DNA from: Methylophaga thalassica | Lineage (GTDB): Bacteria > Pseudomonadota > Gammaproteobacteria > Nitrosococcales > Methylophagaceae | Assembly (NCBI RefSeq): GCF_030159795.1 | Contig: NZ_BSND01000003.1 | Coordinates: forward strand, 434,001 to 498,000 | Length of the DNA stretch: 64,000 nucleotides | Direction of reading: 5' to 3' | Shown: positions 46,031 through 55,075 of the stretch, piece by piece | Numbering within the stretch: the first letter of the stretch is position 1 | Layout: the number at the start of each line of letters is the position of its first letter | Notes under the pieces: generated by a model | Database searches by the model: none | What the model saw: the letters and a program-made list of their open reading frames with translations, nothing else | Told to the model about the DNA's origin: nothing | Program-made: the position numbers and the translations under genes

Positions 46031-47782
46031 ATGAAATTAAGACAGCTTTGTATCGTCGTTGTTTTCAGTATATTAAATGTGCAGGCCAATGCTGATGAAA
46101 ATCAATGGCCTGTATTTGGTGGTAACCAATGGCATCAAAGACATTCACCGCTGACACAAATTAATCAAGATACCATCCAGAACTTACAGCCTGCGTGGCA
46201 ATATCAAAGCGGTATTAAAGCCACTTTTCAAGCAACGCCTATTGTCAAAGGTAAGGTGATGTACTTGTCTTTACCCTTTAATGATGTGGTGGCATTAGAT
46301 GCCAAAACGGGGCAACAAATATGGCGTTATCATCATGAGCGAATCACATCCCGTGAGATGTGTTGTGGTCCGGCGAATCGAGGTGTCGCTGTTGATGACT
46401 ATCATGTGTATATGGGCACAGTAGACGGTCGGTTGATTGCTTTGGATCAACAAACAGGCAAGTTAGCCTGGGATAGAGATGTCACTCTAGGTGAGAGTGG
46501 TATTCAGGAGGATATCGCTACGCTGGGGGACGAGGCTAAAGGAAAAGTATCGGGTAAATCAGGCGCCGGTATCAACATGGCACCCATGGTGTACAAAGGC
46601 CAGGTCATTATTGGCATTACAGGTGTTGGTTATGGCTTACATATCGACTCTCCTGACGTTAATGCACCTTTGGGTGCTGTGGTGGGAATCGCCGGTGAGT
46701 ATGGACGGAGAGGCTTTCTTGCTGCCTATGATGCTGAAACCGGAAAACCCTTATGGCAGTTCGATACCATTCCAGAACACAATTGGGAAGGCCAGTTCGT
46801 GACAACTACACCGGGTGGTGAAGCCTTACCCAGAGATATCGAAAAAGAAAAAGCGGTGTTAGCAGAATATCCTGATGCGTGGCGTTATGGCGGTGGCTCA
46901 GCCTGGAGTACGCCTGCAATAGATGAGGATACCGATACACTATTTTTTGGTACCGGGAATCCATCGCCACAGATGGAAGACTCGTCACGACCTGGTGATA
47001 ATCTCTACACATCTTCTATCATCGCATTAGATGCCATGAGTGGCAAAGTAAAGTGGTATTTCCAGCAAGTCCCCCATGATCTATGGGGATATGATGTGGC
47101 CAGCCCTCCGGCATTATTCACTGTGGATATTGATGGCAAACAGATCAAAGCACTAGGGCAGGCGGGAAAAACAGGCTGGTTTTATGTGTTAAACCGTAAC
47201 ACCGGCAAACTGTTATTTCGAAGCGAAGCCTATGTGCCGCAACAGAATATGTTCAAACTGCCTAGTGAAGAGGGTACCGTTATCTACCCGGGCGTACTTG
47301 GCGGCTCGAACTGGTCACCTATTTCTGTTGATCAACAACGTGGACTGGCTTTTATCGCGGGTATTCACTGGCCAATTAATTATCGCCTGCATCAAATGGG
47401 GACCGGCGATGGTGAGTCAGGGGTGAAATATTCTTCTATGTCACCCATGAATGATGTTGAGCACTATGGGCTATTAACGGCGATCGATATCAATACTGGC
47501 CAAATTGTTTGGCAATATAAAACCCCAAATCCATTATTAGGCGGGGTGCTTAGCACGGCTGCCGGTCTTGTCTTTACAGGTGAAGGGGATGGTCGATTAT
47601 TAGCCTTTGATGCGGCCTCAGGTGAGCTGTTATGGCAAGGTCACTCAGAAGCCGGTGTGAATGCGCCACCAATCAGTTATGAGATTGAAGGAAAGCAGTA
47701 TATTGCTGTTGCCAGTGGTGGCAATAAATTATTCGGCTATAAAACAGGTGATTATATGAAAGTATGGGCATTAAAGGATTAA
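46031..47782 (+). CDS. Soluble periplasmic PQQ-dependent dehydrogenase
   Basis: The 583-residue protein has a signal peptide ending VQANA-DE and the eight-bladed PQQ propeller. Visible family marks are the adjacent Cys pair in MCCGPANRG, the GTGNPSP metal Asn, the catalytic Asp region RPGDNLYTSSIIALD and repeated W-motifs such as AWQYQSG and WYFQQVPHDLWGYD. There is no cytochrome c domain. The residue two places after the presumed catalytic Asp is Met, not Asp, which argues against a lanthanide-type enzyme. I chose ATG 46031, with GTGGAG 6 bases upstream. No cytochrome partner or pqq gene is in the window; the substrate is probably an alcohol or aldehyde but cannot be fixed. Confidence 0.82.
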   Translation: MKLRQLCIVVVFSILNVQANADENQWPVFGGNQWHQRHSPLTQINQDTIQNLQPAWQYQSGIKATFQATPIVKGKVMYLSLPFNDVVALDAKTGQQIWRYHHERITSREMCCGPANRGVAVDDYHVYMGTVDGRLIALDQQTGKLAWDRDVTLGESGIQEDIATLGDEAKGKVSGKSGAGINMAPMVYKGQVIIGITGVGYGLHIDSPDVNAPLGAVVGIAGEYGRRGFLAAYDAETGKPLWQFDTIPEHNWEGQFVTTTPGGEALPRDIEKEKAVLAEYPDAWRYGGGSAWSTPAIDEDTDTLFFGTGNPSPQMEDSSRPGDNLYTSSIIALDAMSGKVKWYFQQVPHDLWGYDVASPPALFTVDIDGKQIKALGQAGKTGWFYVLNRNTGKLLFRSEAYVPQQNMFKLPSEEGTVIYPGVLGGSNWSPISVDQQRGLAFIAGIHWPINYRLHQMGTGDGESGVKYSSMSPMNDVEHYGLLTAIDINTGQIVWQYKTPNPLLGGVLSTAAGLVFTGEGDGRLLAFDAASGELLWQGHSEAGVNAPPISYEIEGKQYIAVASGGNKLFGYKTGDYMKVWALKD

Positions 47783-47810
47783 TGTCTCACTTAAGTTAAC
47801 GCCACGTTGC

Positions 47811-47844
47811 AATATTAAAAACCGGTTAAGTCTTTTTTAATATT
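47811..47844. repeat. 11-base AT-rich inverted repeat
   Basis: AATATTAAAAA and TTTTTAATATT flank a 12-base loop 30 bases after the PQQ dehydrogenase stop. It may act as a weak terminator or a protein site. Confidence 0.5.
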
Positions 47845-47887
47845 TGTTAACCATACTCAGCCTCAGTTTAAAAAAGTAGGTGATGAG

Positions 47888-48562
47888 ATGACCACAGATA
47901 TTAAAACAACGCTTGAGTTTTCAGATAAATATGATGATACACATGCGAAAGCTTATTTTGAAAAACATCAGGATGGCTTATGGCGTCAATTATCTAACTG
48001 GCGTGATCATCAAGTGGCCAGACAAGCACTTAAGCTCGCGGGTGACCCAAAAACGGTATTAGATGTGCCATGTGGTACAGGTCGATTCTGGTCTTTATTA
48101 TGTGAAAATCCACAACGCCAGATCTTTGCCAGTGATTATAGCCAGGACATGATAAACACTGGCATGCGGTATCGTGACAAGGCAATAACACAACGGGTAG
48201 AAGCCTTTCAGGCGTCGGCGTTCAGCCTGGATGTACCAGATAATTTTGTAGAAAATATTTTCTGTATTCGTCTTATTCACCATATTGGTGATGCACAAGA
48301 TCGCTTAACACTGCTGAAAGAGTTTCATCGGGTAACGCAAAAAACCGTGATTATTTCGTTATGGGTGGATGGTAACTTTAAAGCTTGGCGTCGTAAAAAG
48401 CTGGAGAAAAAACGCCACGCAAGAGAGTACCAAAACCGTTTTGTGATTAATCAGCACACCATAGAAAATGAGTTCCGTCAAAGTGGGTTTGAAGTAAAAG
48501 CGGCCATCGACTTTTTACCCAAATATGCGATGTGGCGTACTTACGTGCTCGAAAAGCGATAA
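47888..48562 (+). CDS. Class I SAM-dependent methyltransferase
   Basis: The 224-residue protein has motif I VLDVPCGTGRFW, then FASDYSQDMI and the post-I region IRLIHHIGD. The substrate is unknown. A basic stretch (FKAWRRKKLEKKRHARE, about residues 160-176) is seen in a family where the methyltransferase sits beside lipid kinase genes; here it stands next to dbpA, with which it is convergent. Confidence 0.75.
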   Translation: MTTDIKTTLEFSDKYDDTHAKAYFEKHQDGLWRQLSNWRDHQVARQALKLAGDPKTVLDVPCGTGRFWSLLCENPQRQIFASDYSQDMINTGMRYRDKAITQRVEAFQASAFSLDVPDNFVENIFCIRLIHHIGDAQDRLTLLKEFHRVTQKTVIISLWVDGNFKAWRRKKLEKKRHAREYQNRFVINQHTIENEFRQSGFEVKAAIDFLPKYAMWRTYVLEKR

Positions 48563-48573
48563 CAAGCAATCAG

Positions 48574-49956
48574 TTAACGAATTTGTCTCGCTCGAACAGA
48601 TCGGCCCTTCACTTTGCCTTTGGCTAAGTAATTCATGGCTTGCCTGAGGGCACTGTGTTCAACGGCCACGTAGCTGGACATATCGCGAATATCAATCTTG
48701 CCTATTTGCTGACCGTTTAAACCCGCATCGCCAGTTAAGGCACCTAAAATATCACCAGGGCGTATTTTATTTTTACGACCACTATCCAGCTGGATGGTGG
48801 TCATCTTGCCTTGCAGCGTGAAACCTGAATCGGTCTTTAGCTTGGATAAATTGCCATAATGAACTGGCTCGGAGACATAGTTTTCAATGGCAACAACCCG
48901 AGGCGCGTCGGCTGGTGTGACGATACTTATCGCCATGCCTTTTTCACCAGCACGACCAGTTCGGCCGATACGATGCACATACACTTCCGGATCGCGTGGT
49001 AATTCATAGTTAATGACCATTTCCAGAGCGGCGATATCCAGACCTCTGGCGGCAACATCGGTCGCCACCAATACCGGGCAACTGTTATTGGCAAAACGAA
49101 TCAGTGCCTGATCACGATCCCGTTGTTCAAGATCGCCATGAATAGCGGCCGCTTGTATTTGTTGACTGGACAACCACTGAGCCACGTCATCACACTGCTT
49201 TTTGGTATGACAGAAGATGACAGCATTAGCCGGTTTATAGTGCTGAATCAGCTTGATTAACGCCTGATCACGTTCATTTTTATTGATATCAAAAAACAGT
49301 TGCTCGATAACATCTTGCTTATGTTCAGAGATAACCTTAACTGATACGGGTGACTTTTGGATGGATTCGCTCATCTGCTGAATCGTGTCAGGATAGGTGG
49401 CAGAGAACAGAGCGGTCTGACGCGATTCTGGTGTTTGATCAATGATGTGGTGAATCACTTCAGCAAAGCCCATATCCAACATACGATCCGCTTCATCGAG
49501 AATCAGCACTTTCAGTTGATCTAACTTTAAACAGTTTTTGCTATGTAAGTCATTTACCCGGCCCGGCGTGCCCACGACGATATGTGTGCCATGTTCTAGT
49601 GACGCAATTTGTGGGCCGATGGGTTTACCACCGCATAAGGTGGTGACTTTGATGTTAGGCATTAAACGCGCGAGCTTGCGTAATTCACTGGTGATTTGTT
49701 CTGCCAGCTCGCGGGTCGGACTTAAGATTAACGCTTGCACCCCAAAGAAACGTGGGTTGATGCTATTTAATACGCTGATTCCAAACGCTGCCGTTTTACC
49801 ACTGCCGGTTTTCGCCTGGGCGACCACATCGCGGCCTTTTAATAACCAGGGTAATGTTTCTGCCTGAATGGCTGTCATGCTGTCATAACCTAATGAGGTT
49901 AAGGCATCCAGTTGAGGCTGAGATAAGGGAAGGGACGAAAAAGCAGTATCTGACAT
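48574..49956 (-). CDS. dbpA: ATP-dependent RNA helicase DbpA
   Basis: DbpA remodels 23S rRNA around hairpin 92 in 50S assembly. The 460-residue protein has Q motif, AKTGSGKT (motif I), DEAD in LILDEADRMLD, SAT in LFSATYP and HRIGRTGR (VI). The C-terminal DbpA RNA-binding domain (about residues 385-455) contains KNKIRPGDILGALTGDAGL and VAVEH, which separates DbpA from other DEAD helicases. Confidence 0.95.
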   Translation of the reverse strand: MSDTAFSSLPLSQPQLDALTSLGYDSMTAIQAETLPWLLKGRDVVAQAKTGSGKTAAFGISVLNSINPRFFGVQALILSPTRELAEQITSELRKLARLMPNIKVTTLCGGKPIGPQIASLEHGTHIVVGTPGRVNDLHSKNCLKLDQLKVLILDEADRMLDMGFAEVIHHIIDQTPESRQTALFSATYPDTIQQMSESIQKSPVSVKVISEHKQDVIEQLFFDINKNERDQALIKLIQHYKPANAVIFCHTKKQCDDVAQWLSSQQIQAAAIHGDLEQRDRDQALIRFANNSCPVLVATDVAARGLDIAALEMVINYELPRDPEVYVHRIGRTGRAGEKGMAISIVTPADAPRVVAIENYVSEPVHYGNLSKLKTDSGFTLQGKMTTIQLDSGRKNKIRPGDILGALTGDAGLNGQQIGKIDIRDMSSYVAVEHSALRQAMNYLAKGKVKGRSVRARQIR

Positions 49957-50105
49957 AGGAACTCAATTAATAATCACGTGCATGCGTGATGGCTGTTCAG
50001 CGGATATGAAAATAAGACTTAGCGTTGTTCCGCAATCAAGACTGAACTTCTTAATGGGAGAGAGATAAACTCAGGGAGCTAGTAGTCCTTTGAATATGGG
50101 AAAGA

Positions 50106-50129
50106 ATTATACCTTGCTAACCTTAGCAA
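50106..50129 (-). promoter_or_regulatory. dbpA promoter with overlapping palindrome
   Basis: On the minus strand a perfect TATAAT (50111-50106) follows the perfect palindrome TTGCTAA-GG-TTAGCAA (50129-50114). The palindrome occupies the -10/-35 spacer, where a bound repressor would block the promoter. The start point is about 140 bases before dbpA. Confidence 0.5.
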
Positions 50130-50165
50130 AGCGACATAACACTTCGCCGTCACAGCAGAAAGATC

Positions 50166-51080
50166 TTATTGATCTTGTTCGGCGAGTTTTTCTGCTAATG
50201 AAAGTAAGGTGGTTGTCTGACTTTTTATCTGTTGATAAACATCCGGATCAAGTTGTTTCAGCCACCGCTCGGGAATAGCATCCACGCCATATTTTGCGCC
50301 AGCCAACATACCTGCGAGAGCGCCCACCGTATTGGCATCACCGCCCATATTGACCGTCTTAATCACACAGGATTCCAGGCCATCGGTCGTATGAAAAAAA
50401 TGCAGCACGGTTTGCATAGTATCCACGATATAGCCAGAGCTATGACCAGGGTAGGGTGAGAAAGCAAACAAGGGCTCTTTTTCAATGAACTCAGAAATGG
50501 TGTGTTCAGCCAAATCAGTTTCTTGCCGAATTAAATGCTTTATCAGATATCCCAGCATCTGACTGGCTCGGTCAGATAAGCTGTTGTGGTGAGTAAAATG
50601 ATTTTGTTCACAAAGCCAGTGTTCAAACTCATCATCTCGATATAAACAGATCAAAGCCAAAGGTAATATTCGGCTACAGGCGCCATTACCAGCGTCATGT
50701 TCGTCATAAGGAGCAATGATCTCACCGGTATTTTTATAGCGACGAATTCCCCGAAGGACTGCTTCGCTGATATCGGTCGGATGTTTGCTTAACCACACAA
50801 CAAAGTAGTCGGCAGTCGTTTTGATATCCCAGCCCTGCGCGTCGATAATCGCTTGGCCCAGCGTCAAGGTCATCTCGGTGGCATCGGTGACATGACCTTT
50901 GGGTAATCTTAACCAGCCACCGCCGGTAATATCTTTGTGAACACCAAAGCTTGCCTGAATCTGTTCTGGTGTCATAAATTCCAGTGTGGCACCCAGTGCA
51001 TCACCACAAGCAAAACCAAGATAAGCGCCTAAAGCACGATCATAGAGAGAAGATGCTGTTATCGTTGCATCTGAATTCAT
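50166..51080 (-). CDS. DraG-like ADP-ribosylglycohydrolase with altered metal ligands
   Basis: The 304-residue protein follows DraG of diazotrophs closely: RALGAYLGFACGDALGATLEFMT, GGGWLRLP, GNGACSRILP, SGYIVDTMQTVLHFF and GALAGMLAGAKYGVD. DraG removes ADP-ribose from dinitrogenase reductase. Two metal-ligand positions differ: TDDTEM is TDATEM here, and GGDADT is GGDANT. Each is a one-base change from the family codon. No nitrogenase or draT is in the window. It may act on another target or have lost hydrolase activity; this is inference from residues. Confidence 0.85.
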   Translation of the reverse strand: MNSDATITASSLYDRALGAYLGFACGDALGATLEFMTPEQIQASFGVHKDITGGGWLRLPKGHVTDATEMTLTLGQAIIDAQGWDIKTTADYFVVWLSKHPTDISEAVLRGIRRYKNTGEIIAPYDEHDAGNGACSRILPLALICLYRDDEFEHWLCEQNHFTHHNSLSDRASQMLGYLIKHLIRQETDLAEHTISEFIEKEPLFAFSPYPGHSSGYIVDTMQTVLHFFHTTDGLESCVIKTVNMGGDANTVGALAGMLAGAKYGVDAIPERWLKQLDPDVYQQIKSQTTTLLSLAEKLAEQDQ

Positions 51081-51265
51081 CTTTATTGAGCCTTATTATC
51101 CATTTGTCGGGTATTCCAAAAAACTGCCGCCAATAATAAAGCTGGGAATGTATCGCGACATTGATCCTGATCATGAAGATGATGAAATGCCTGTTGTTCT
51201 ATTCAAATGACAGGCATGGAAGATGATGTATTGGAAAAGGCTGGAACGAGCTAGAAGAAATGCAG
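51081..51265. other. Intergenic region, draG-like/modC
   Basis: The plus strand has a short open frame ending MYRDIDPDHEDDEMPVVLFK (ATG at about 51150, stop 51209) with no ribosome site, and an inverted repeat ATGCCTGT/ACAGGCAT (51187-51194, 51210-51217) over its end. It may be a relic gene end or chance. Confidence 0.3.
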
Positions 51266-52342
51266 TTATTCGATGATGGCAGCGGATTTAATTTGCGCCC
51301 AGACTTTATCACCAACAGAAACGCCGAGATGATGAAATGAACGTGAAGTAAGACGGCAAAGGAGAAAATTAGCGCCGATCTTAAGTCTCACTAATAAGAT
51401 GGCTGGATGATCACCTGCGCCGACTTCTTCGATGATGGCCTCGATTGTATTGGCAATACTGGAATCTTTATCAGGAGATAGGGTGAGACTGACATCGCGA
51501 GCCAGTACTTGCAGACGTACCTGACTGCCGATAACAAAATTCATATCTCTAACCCACATGCTGCCACCGTCAAACGCAGCCTCAGCAAGGTGCCATTCAG
51601 ATTGAAGTTGTTCAATCCTGGCTTCAATGATGACGCTAGCTTGCTCATCCATTTGTGAAGATAAATCCAGCCGAGACAGTGTGTGATTCAGCGGGCCAGT
51701 AGCTTCAACCCGACCTTCTTTTAGTAACACGATATGATCCGCTAATCGTGCGACTTCTGTTGGGGAATGACTGACATAAATCACCGGCATTTTTAAGGTG
51801 TCATGTAGTTTTTCTAAAAATGGCAAAAACTCACGTTTTCTAGCTACATCGAGTGCAGCTAAAGGTTCATCCATTAATAACAGTTTTGGATTCACTGCCA
51901 GACTTCGGGCAATGGCGACCCGTTGTTTTTCACCGCCAGAGAGTTTGGCTGGTTTGCGATCAAGTAAATGTTCAATCCCTAACAAGTCGATGGTTTTATC
52001 GAGTGGAAAATCGGTATTGGTTTGTTTTCTGCGTTTGAAAGCATAATTCAAATTCGCCATCACACTCAGGTGAGGGAATAAAGCTGACTCCTGAAACACA
52101 TAAGCAATAGGGCGCTGGTGGGGCGGTATGAAGATGTTTTCATCCTGCCAGACATCACCATTAAAAATGAACTTGCCCTTGGCTTTTTCCAAACCTGCCA
52201 TACAACGCAAAATGGTGGATTTCCCTGAGCCAGATGGACCAAACAAAGCGGTGACACCCTGAGCGGGTATGCTCAAATCCACATCCAGCGTAAAGCCGGG
52301 ATGCTCGAGATAAAAGCGTGTTTCAATGCCAGACTTGCTCAT
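51266..52342 (-). CDS. modC: Molybdate ABC transporter ATPase
   Basis: ModC energises molybdate uptake. The 358-residue protein has Walker A GPSGSGKST, signature LSGGEKQRVAIARSLA, Walker B LLMDEPLAALD and a C-terminal TOBE domain (about residues 290-350). Its start overlaps the modB stop by 4 bases. It is the last gene of modEABC. Confidence 0.95.
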   Translation of the reverse strand: MSKSGIETRFYLEHPGFTLDVDLSIPAQGVTALFGPSGSGKSTILRCMAGLEKAKGKFIFNGDVWQDENIFIPPHQRPIAYVFQESALFPHLSVMANLNYAFKRRKQTNTDFPLDKTIDLLGIEHLLDRKPAKLSGGEKQRVAIARSLAVNPKLLLMDEPLAALDVARKREFLPFLEKLHDTLKMPVIYVSHSPTEVARLADHIVLLKEGRVEATGPLNHTLSRLDLSSQMDEQASVIIEARIEQLQSEWHLAEAAFDGGSMWVRDMNFVIGSQVRLQVLARDVSLTLSPDKDSSIANTIEAIIEEVGAGDHPAILLVRLKIGANFLLCRLTSRSFHHLGVSVGDKVWAQIKSAAIIE

Positions 52343-53016
52343 GCGGTTTTTCTTTTATTGGGGTTAAACAGATACAGCAATAACAAGGTGACAAATGAAA
52401 ACGCAATCATAATGGCCGATAGCTCCCATGCTTGGTCGTATTCTAAAGCCTCAACGTAGTCATAAATTTGCACTGAGACGACACGAGTGACATCAGGAAT
52501 ATTGCCACCAATCATTAACACCACACCAAACTCACCGACCGTATGTGCAAACCCCAGTATTCCACCCGTCAGAAATCCGGGTAGGGCTAGTGGCAGGGCA
52601 ATCGTTAAAAAGCGATCAAGTGGATTCGCACCCAGCGTGGCAGCGGCTTCCAGATAATGTTCACTAATATTTTCAAAGGCTAACTGTATCGGTTGCACGA
52701 CAAAAGGCAGAGAATAAAAAATGGAGGCAATCACCAGTCCAGTAAAAGTAAAAGGCAATGTGCCAAGCCCTAGTGCCTGAGTGAGTTGACCCACAGGACC
52801 TTCAGGTCCCATAGCGACGAGTAAATAAAAGCCGATAACCGATGGTGGTAACACAATCGGCATCGCCACCAATGCCTCAATAGCGACTTTGGCACGACAA
52901 CGGGTACGAGCCAGCCACCATGCGATAGGTGTGCTAATGAGTAACAGCAAAATGGTGACGATGCTAGCTAGTTTTGTCGTTAGCAAGATGGCAGAGAGGT
53001 TGGCGTCACTAAACAT
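52339..53016 (-). CDS. modB: Molybdate ABC transporter permease
   Basis: The 225-residue inner-membrane protein has about five membrane segments and the EAA loop EAAATLGANPLDRFLTIALPLALPG that contacts ModC. It lies 22 bases after modA. Confidence 0.95.
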   Translation of the reverse strand: MFSDANLSAILLTTKLASIVTILLLLISTPIAWWLARTRCRAKVAIEALVAMPIVLPPSVIGFYLLVAMGPEGPVGQLTQALGLGTLPFTFTGLVIASIFYSLPFVVQPIQLAFENISEHYLEAAATLGANPLDRFLTIALPLALPGFLTGGILGFAHTVGEFGVVLMIGGNIPDVTRVVSVQIYDYVEALEYDQAWELSAIMIAFSFVTLLLLYLFNPNKRKTA

Positions 53017-53038
53017 GATGTTTTATGCCAGTCCGTGT

Positions 53039-53794
53039 TTAGTGTGAATAACCATAGGATTCGATAATCGCCAGGGCTTTGTCTGATTTCAGGTAGTCGA
53101 GCAATGCTTTTGCTGCATCATTATCTTTTGCTTTCTTAAGTAATACGGCATCCTGACGAATCGGTGAATAAAGATCTTTAGGCACAATCCAACCCGATCC
53201 CGAGCTTAACTTGCCCTGTTTCATGACCTGTGACAAAGCCACAAAACCCAGTTGAGCATTATGCGTAGCAACAAATTGATAAGCTTGGGCAATGTTTTCT
53301 CCCATCACGATTTTGTTGGCAACATCATCATAAACACCCAGATTATTTAATGTCTCGACTGCAGCTAAGCCATAAGGCGCAAGCTTGGGATTAGCTAATG
53401 ACAGATGTTTAAACTGACCGGCTGTTAATACGTCTGGACTTTGACTATCGATAAAATCGGCGTTTGTTGACCATAAAACCAAGCCTCCAAGCGCATAGCT
53501 AAAACGACTGCCTTTAACACTCAGCTCTGCCTCTTCCAATGCTAATGGCTTAGCCGTATCAGCAGAAAGAAACACATCAAACGGGGCACCGTTTTTGATC
53601 TGGGCAAAGAACTTACCGGATGAAGCAAAAGAGAGTACTGTCTTATTACCTGTTTCTTCATCAAAGGCCGCCGCAATGTCCTGCATCGGTTCGGTGAAAT
53701 TAGCGGCCACGGCGACCATGACCGTTTGTGCTTGAACACTAGAAAAGGTACATAAAAAGAATAGGGTAGTGAGCAGTTTTTGTATCGTCGTCAT
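53039..53794 (-). CDS. modA: Molybdate-binding periplasmic protein
   Basis: The 251-residue protein has a signal peptide ending VQA-QT, then VMVAVAANFTEPMQDIAAAF with the ligand Ser/Asn region, FASSGKFFAQI and a closing domain with KIVMGENIAQAYQFV. It is 15 bases after modE. Confidence 0.95.
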   Translation of the reverse strand: MTTIQKLLTTLFFLCTFSSVQAQTVMVAVAANFTEPMQDIAAAFDEETGNKTVLSFASSGKFFAQIKNGAPFDVFLSADTAKPLALEEAELSVKGSRFSYALGGLVLWSTNADFIDSQSPDVLTAGQFKHLSLANPKLAPYGLAAVETLNNLGVYDDVANKIVMGENIAQAYQFVATHNAQLGFVALSQVMKQGKLSSGSGWIVPKDLYSPIRQDAVLLKKAKDNDAAKALLDYLKSDKALAIIESYGYSH

Positions 53795-53809
53795 GGTGTT
53801 CTCTTAAAA

Positions 53810-54598
53810 TTAGTTCGCAACAGCAAGAATCACATTAGAAGCTTTAATTAATGCGCTGACTTGCATATCTGGCTTGAGCCCAAGCTCATGAGCACTTTCA
53901 TTGGTGATAGTCGCAGCCAGTGTTTTGCCGCCATTGAGTTCGATAATGACTTCTGTATTTATCGCACCTTCATGACATCGAGCCACTCTGCCTGAGAGTT
54001 TATTTCTGGCACTGGTTTTGAGTTGATGGTCCAACGTTAAAATCACCCACGAAGCCTTAATCATTGCGTAGGCTTGTGTTCCTTCTTTTAGCGCCAAGTG
54101 TTCAAGACTGTCAGTGGTAATATTGGCAACAATTTCATCTTCACCACCGATATCTAAAATGACTTCATTAGATATCTCGCCTTGTTTAATTGTTTTCACT
54201 TTGCCAAGAAACTGATTACGAGCACTGGTTTTCAAATCAAATCTCCTGATGAGCTGATAGTAAGCATCAAAGTCATCAACGACCTCGTTTAATTGATGCA
54301 GAACCCGCTCACGTTCCTGATCAAGTCGACGAAATGTGCCGATAAGCCGACGGCCATGATCAGTCAACTTAGCTCCACCCCCATCACGACCACCTTTGCG
54401 ACGTTCTACCAGAGCACTGTCGGTCATATTATTAATAGCTTCAACAGCATCCCAGGCGGTTTTATAGGTCATACCTAATGCTGTTGCTGCGGCGCGAATT
54501 GAGCCTGTCACATCAATCTGCTCCAACAACGCCATATGATCGTATTTACGACCACGACTGAATAAAGCGGAGGTGTTGTCTGTATGTTGCTCAGTCAT
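53810..54598 (-). CDS. modE: Molybdate-responsive regulator ModE
   Basis: The 262-residue protein has an N-terminal winged helix (DVTGSIRAAATALGMTYKTAWDAVEAIN, ERRKGGRDGGGAKLTDHG) and two C-terminal Mop/TOBE domains (about 128-190 and 198-260, each starting TSARNQFLG or TSARNKLSG). With molybdate bound it normally represses modABC. Here modE is first in the same operon, so it is probably autoregulated through the site at 54621-54649. Confidence 0.94.
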   Translation of the reverse strand: MTEQHTDNTSALFSRGRKYDHMALLEQIDVTGSIRAAATALGMTYKTAWDAVEAINNMTDSALVERRKGGRDGGGAKLTDHGRRLIGTFRRLDQERERVLHQLNEVVDDFDAYYQLIRRFDLKTSARNQFLGKVKTIKQGEISNEVILDIGGEDEIVANITTDSLEHLALKEGTQAYAMIKASWVILTLDHQLKTSARNKLSGRVARCHEGAINTEVIIELNGGKTLAATITNESAHELGLKPDMQVSALIKASNVILAVAN

Positions 54599-54620
54599 CT
54601 GGTTTTTATTGTCTCTAAAT

Positions 54621-54649
54621 ATCGATAGTAAGTAACACTATATATCGGT
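54621..54649 (-). promoter_or_regulatory. ModE-like operator
   Basis: ATCGATAGT, 7 bases, then ACTATATATCGGT form an imperfect inverted repeat 23 bases before modE. The right half resembles the ModE half-site CTATATATCG. Confidence 0.5.
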
Positions 54650-54723
54650 ATGGGCAACTCTACAATCTCAGCTTTAATAATGCTTTGTGTGATTTGTAAT
54701 AGGTTCAGGAGAGAGAACTAAAA

Positions 54724-54789
54724 ATGATGTGCTTATCTGCAATAGTACAGAGAATCATGATGGATACATCATCAGCTTTTTATCATTGA
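54724..54789 (+). CDS. Possible 21-residue peptide
   Basis: ATGATG with AGGAGAGAG 8 bases upstream opens a frame of 21 codons ending FYH. The ribosome site is good but nothing else supports the frame. Confidence 0.2.
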   Translation: MMCLSAIVQRIMMDTSSAFYH

Positions 54790-54913
54790 ATGCTTCTGTA
54801 TGTTGCTCAACAATTAAAACTATGGAATATTGACCTAATATCAATAGATTGCATTGCGATTTAAACATCAGTTCGTAAAGGATTTAAAGGAACATAGAAA
54901 TGGAAAGTTCAAG

Positions 54914-55075
54914 ATGAATATCGCTTATTCCCACAGAAATATTCATTTCCAAGATAATCAAAATATGGCTCTATTTTCACAGGCCATTTCATCTTTTTGG
55001 CTCTATTTCTCAAAAAAATTTAATCGCATTTTTATTAATAATCAAAGGATTGGAAGTATTAAGCCGGAATTATGA
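54914..55075 (+). CDS. Small protein of the duplicated element, intact copy
   Basis: The 53-residue frame starts MNIAYSHRN and contains HFQDNQNMALF and FWLYFSKK. Its counterpart at 63415 keeps MNIA, HFQ, ALF, Q, IS, FWLYFSK in the same frame. GGAAAG lies 6 bases before the ATG. The stop overlaps the next ATG (ATGA), so the pair looks like a translationally coupled two-gene unit. An upstream in-frame ATG (54854) is not conserved in copy 2, which has a stop there. Function unknown. Confidence 0.5.
   Translation: MNIAYSHRNIHFQDNQNMALFSQAISSFWLYFSKKFNRIFINNQRIGSIKPEL

Noticed and set aside
51150-51209. Short acidic frame MYRDIDPDHEDDEM
   Set aside because: It has no ribosome site and only about 20 codons; kept only as a possible relic in the intergenic entry.
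54580-54809. 15-base direct repeat TCTGTATGTTGCTCA inside modE and in the duplicated leader
   Set aside because: Repeats of this length are expected by chance in 64 kb, and one copy is ordinary modE coding sequence.
54828-54845. FNR-like sequence TTGACCTAATATCAA in the duplicated leader
   Set aside because: The half-sites are separated by 5 bases instead of 4, so the site is out of phase for FNR, unlike the one at 28214.
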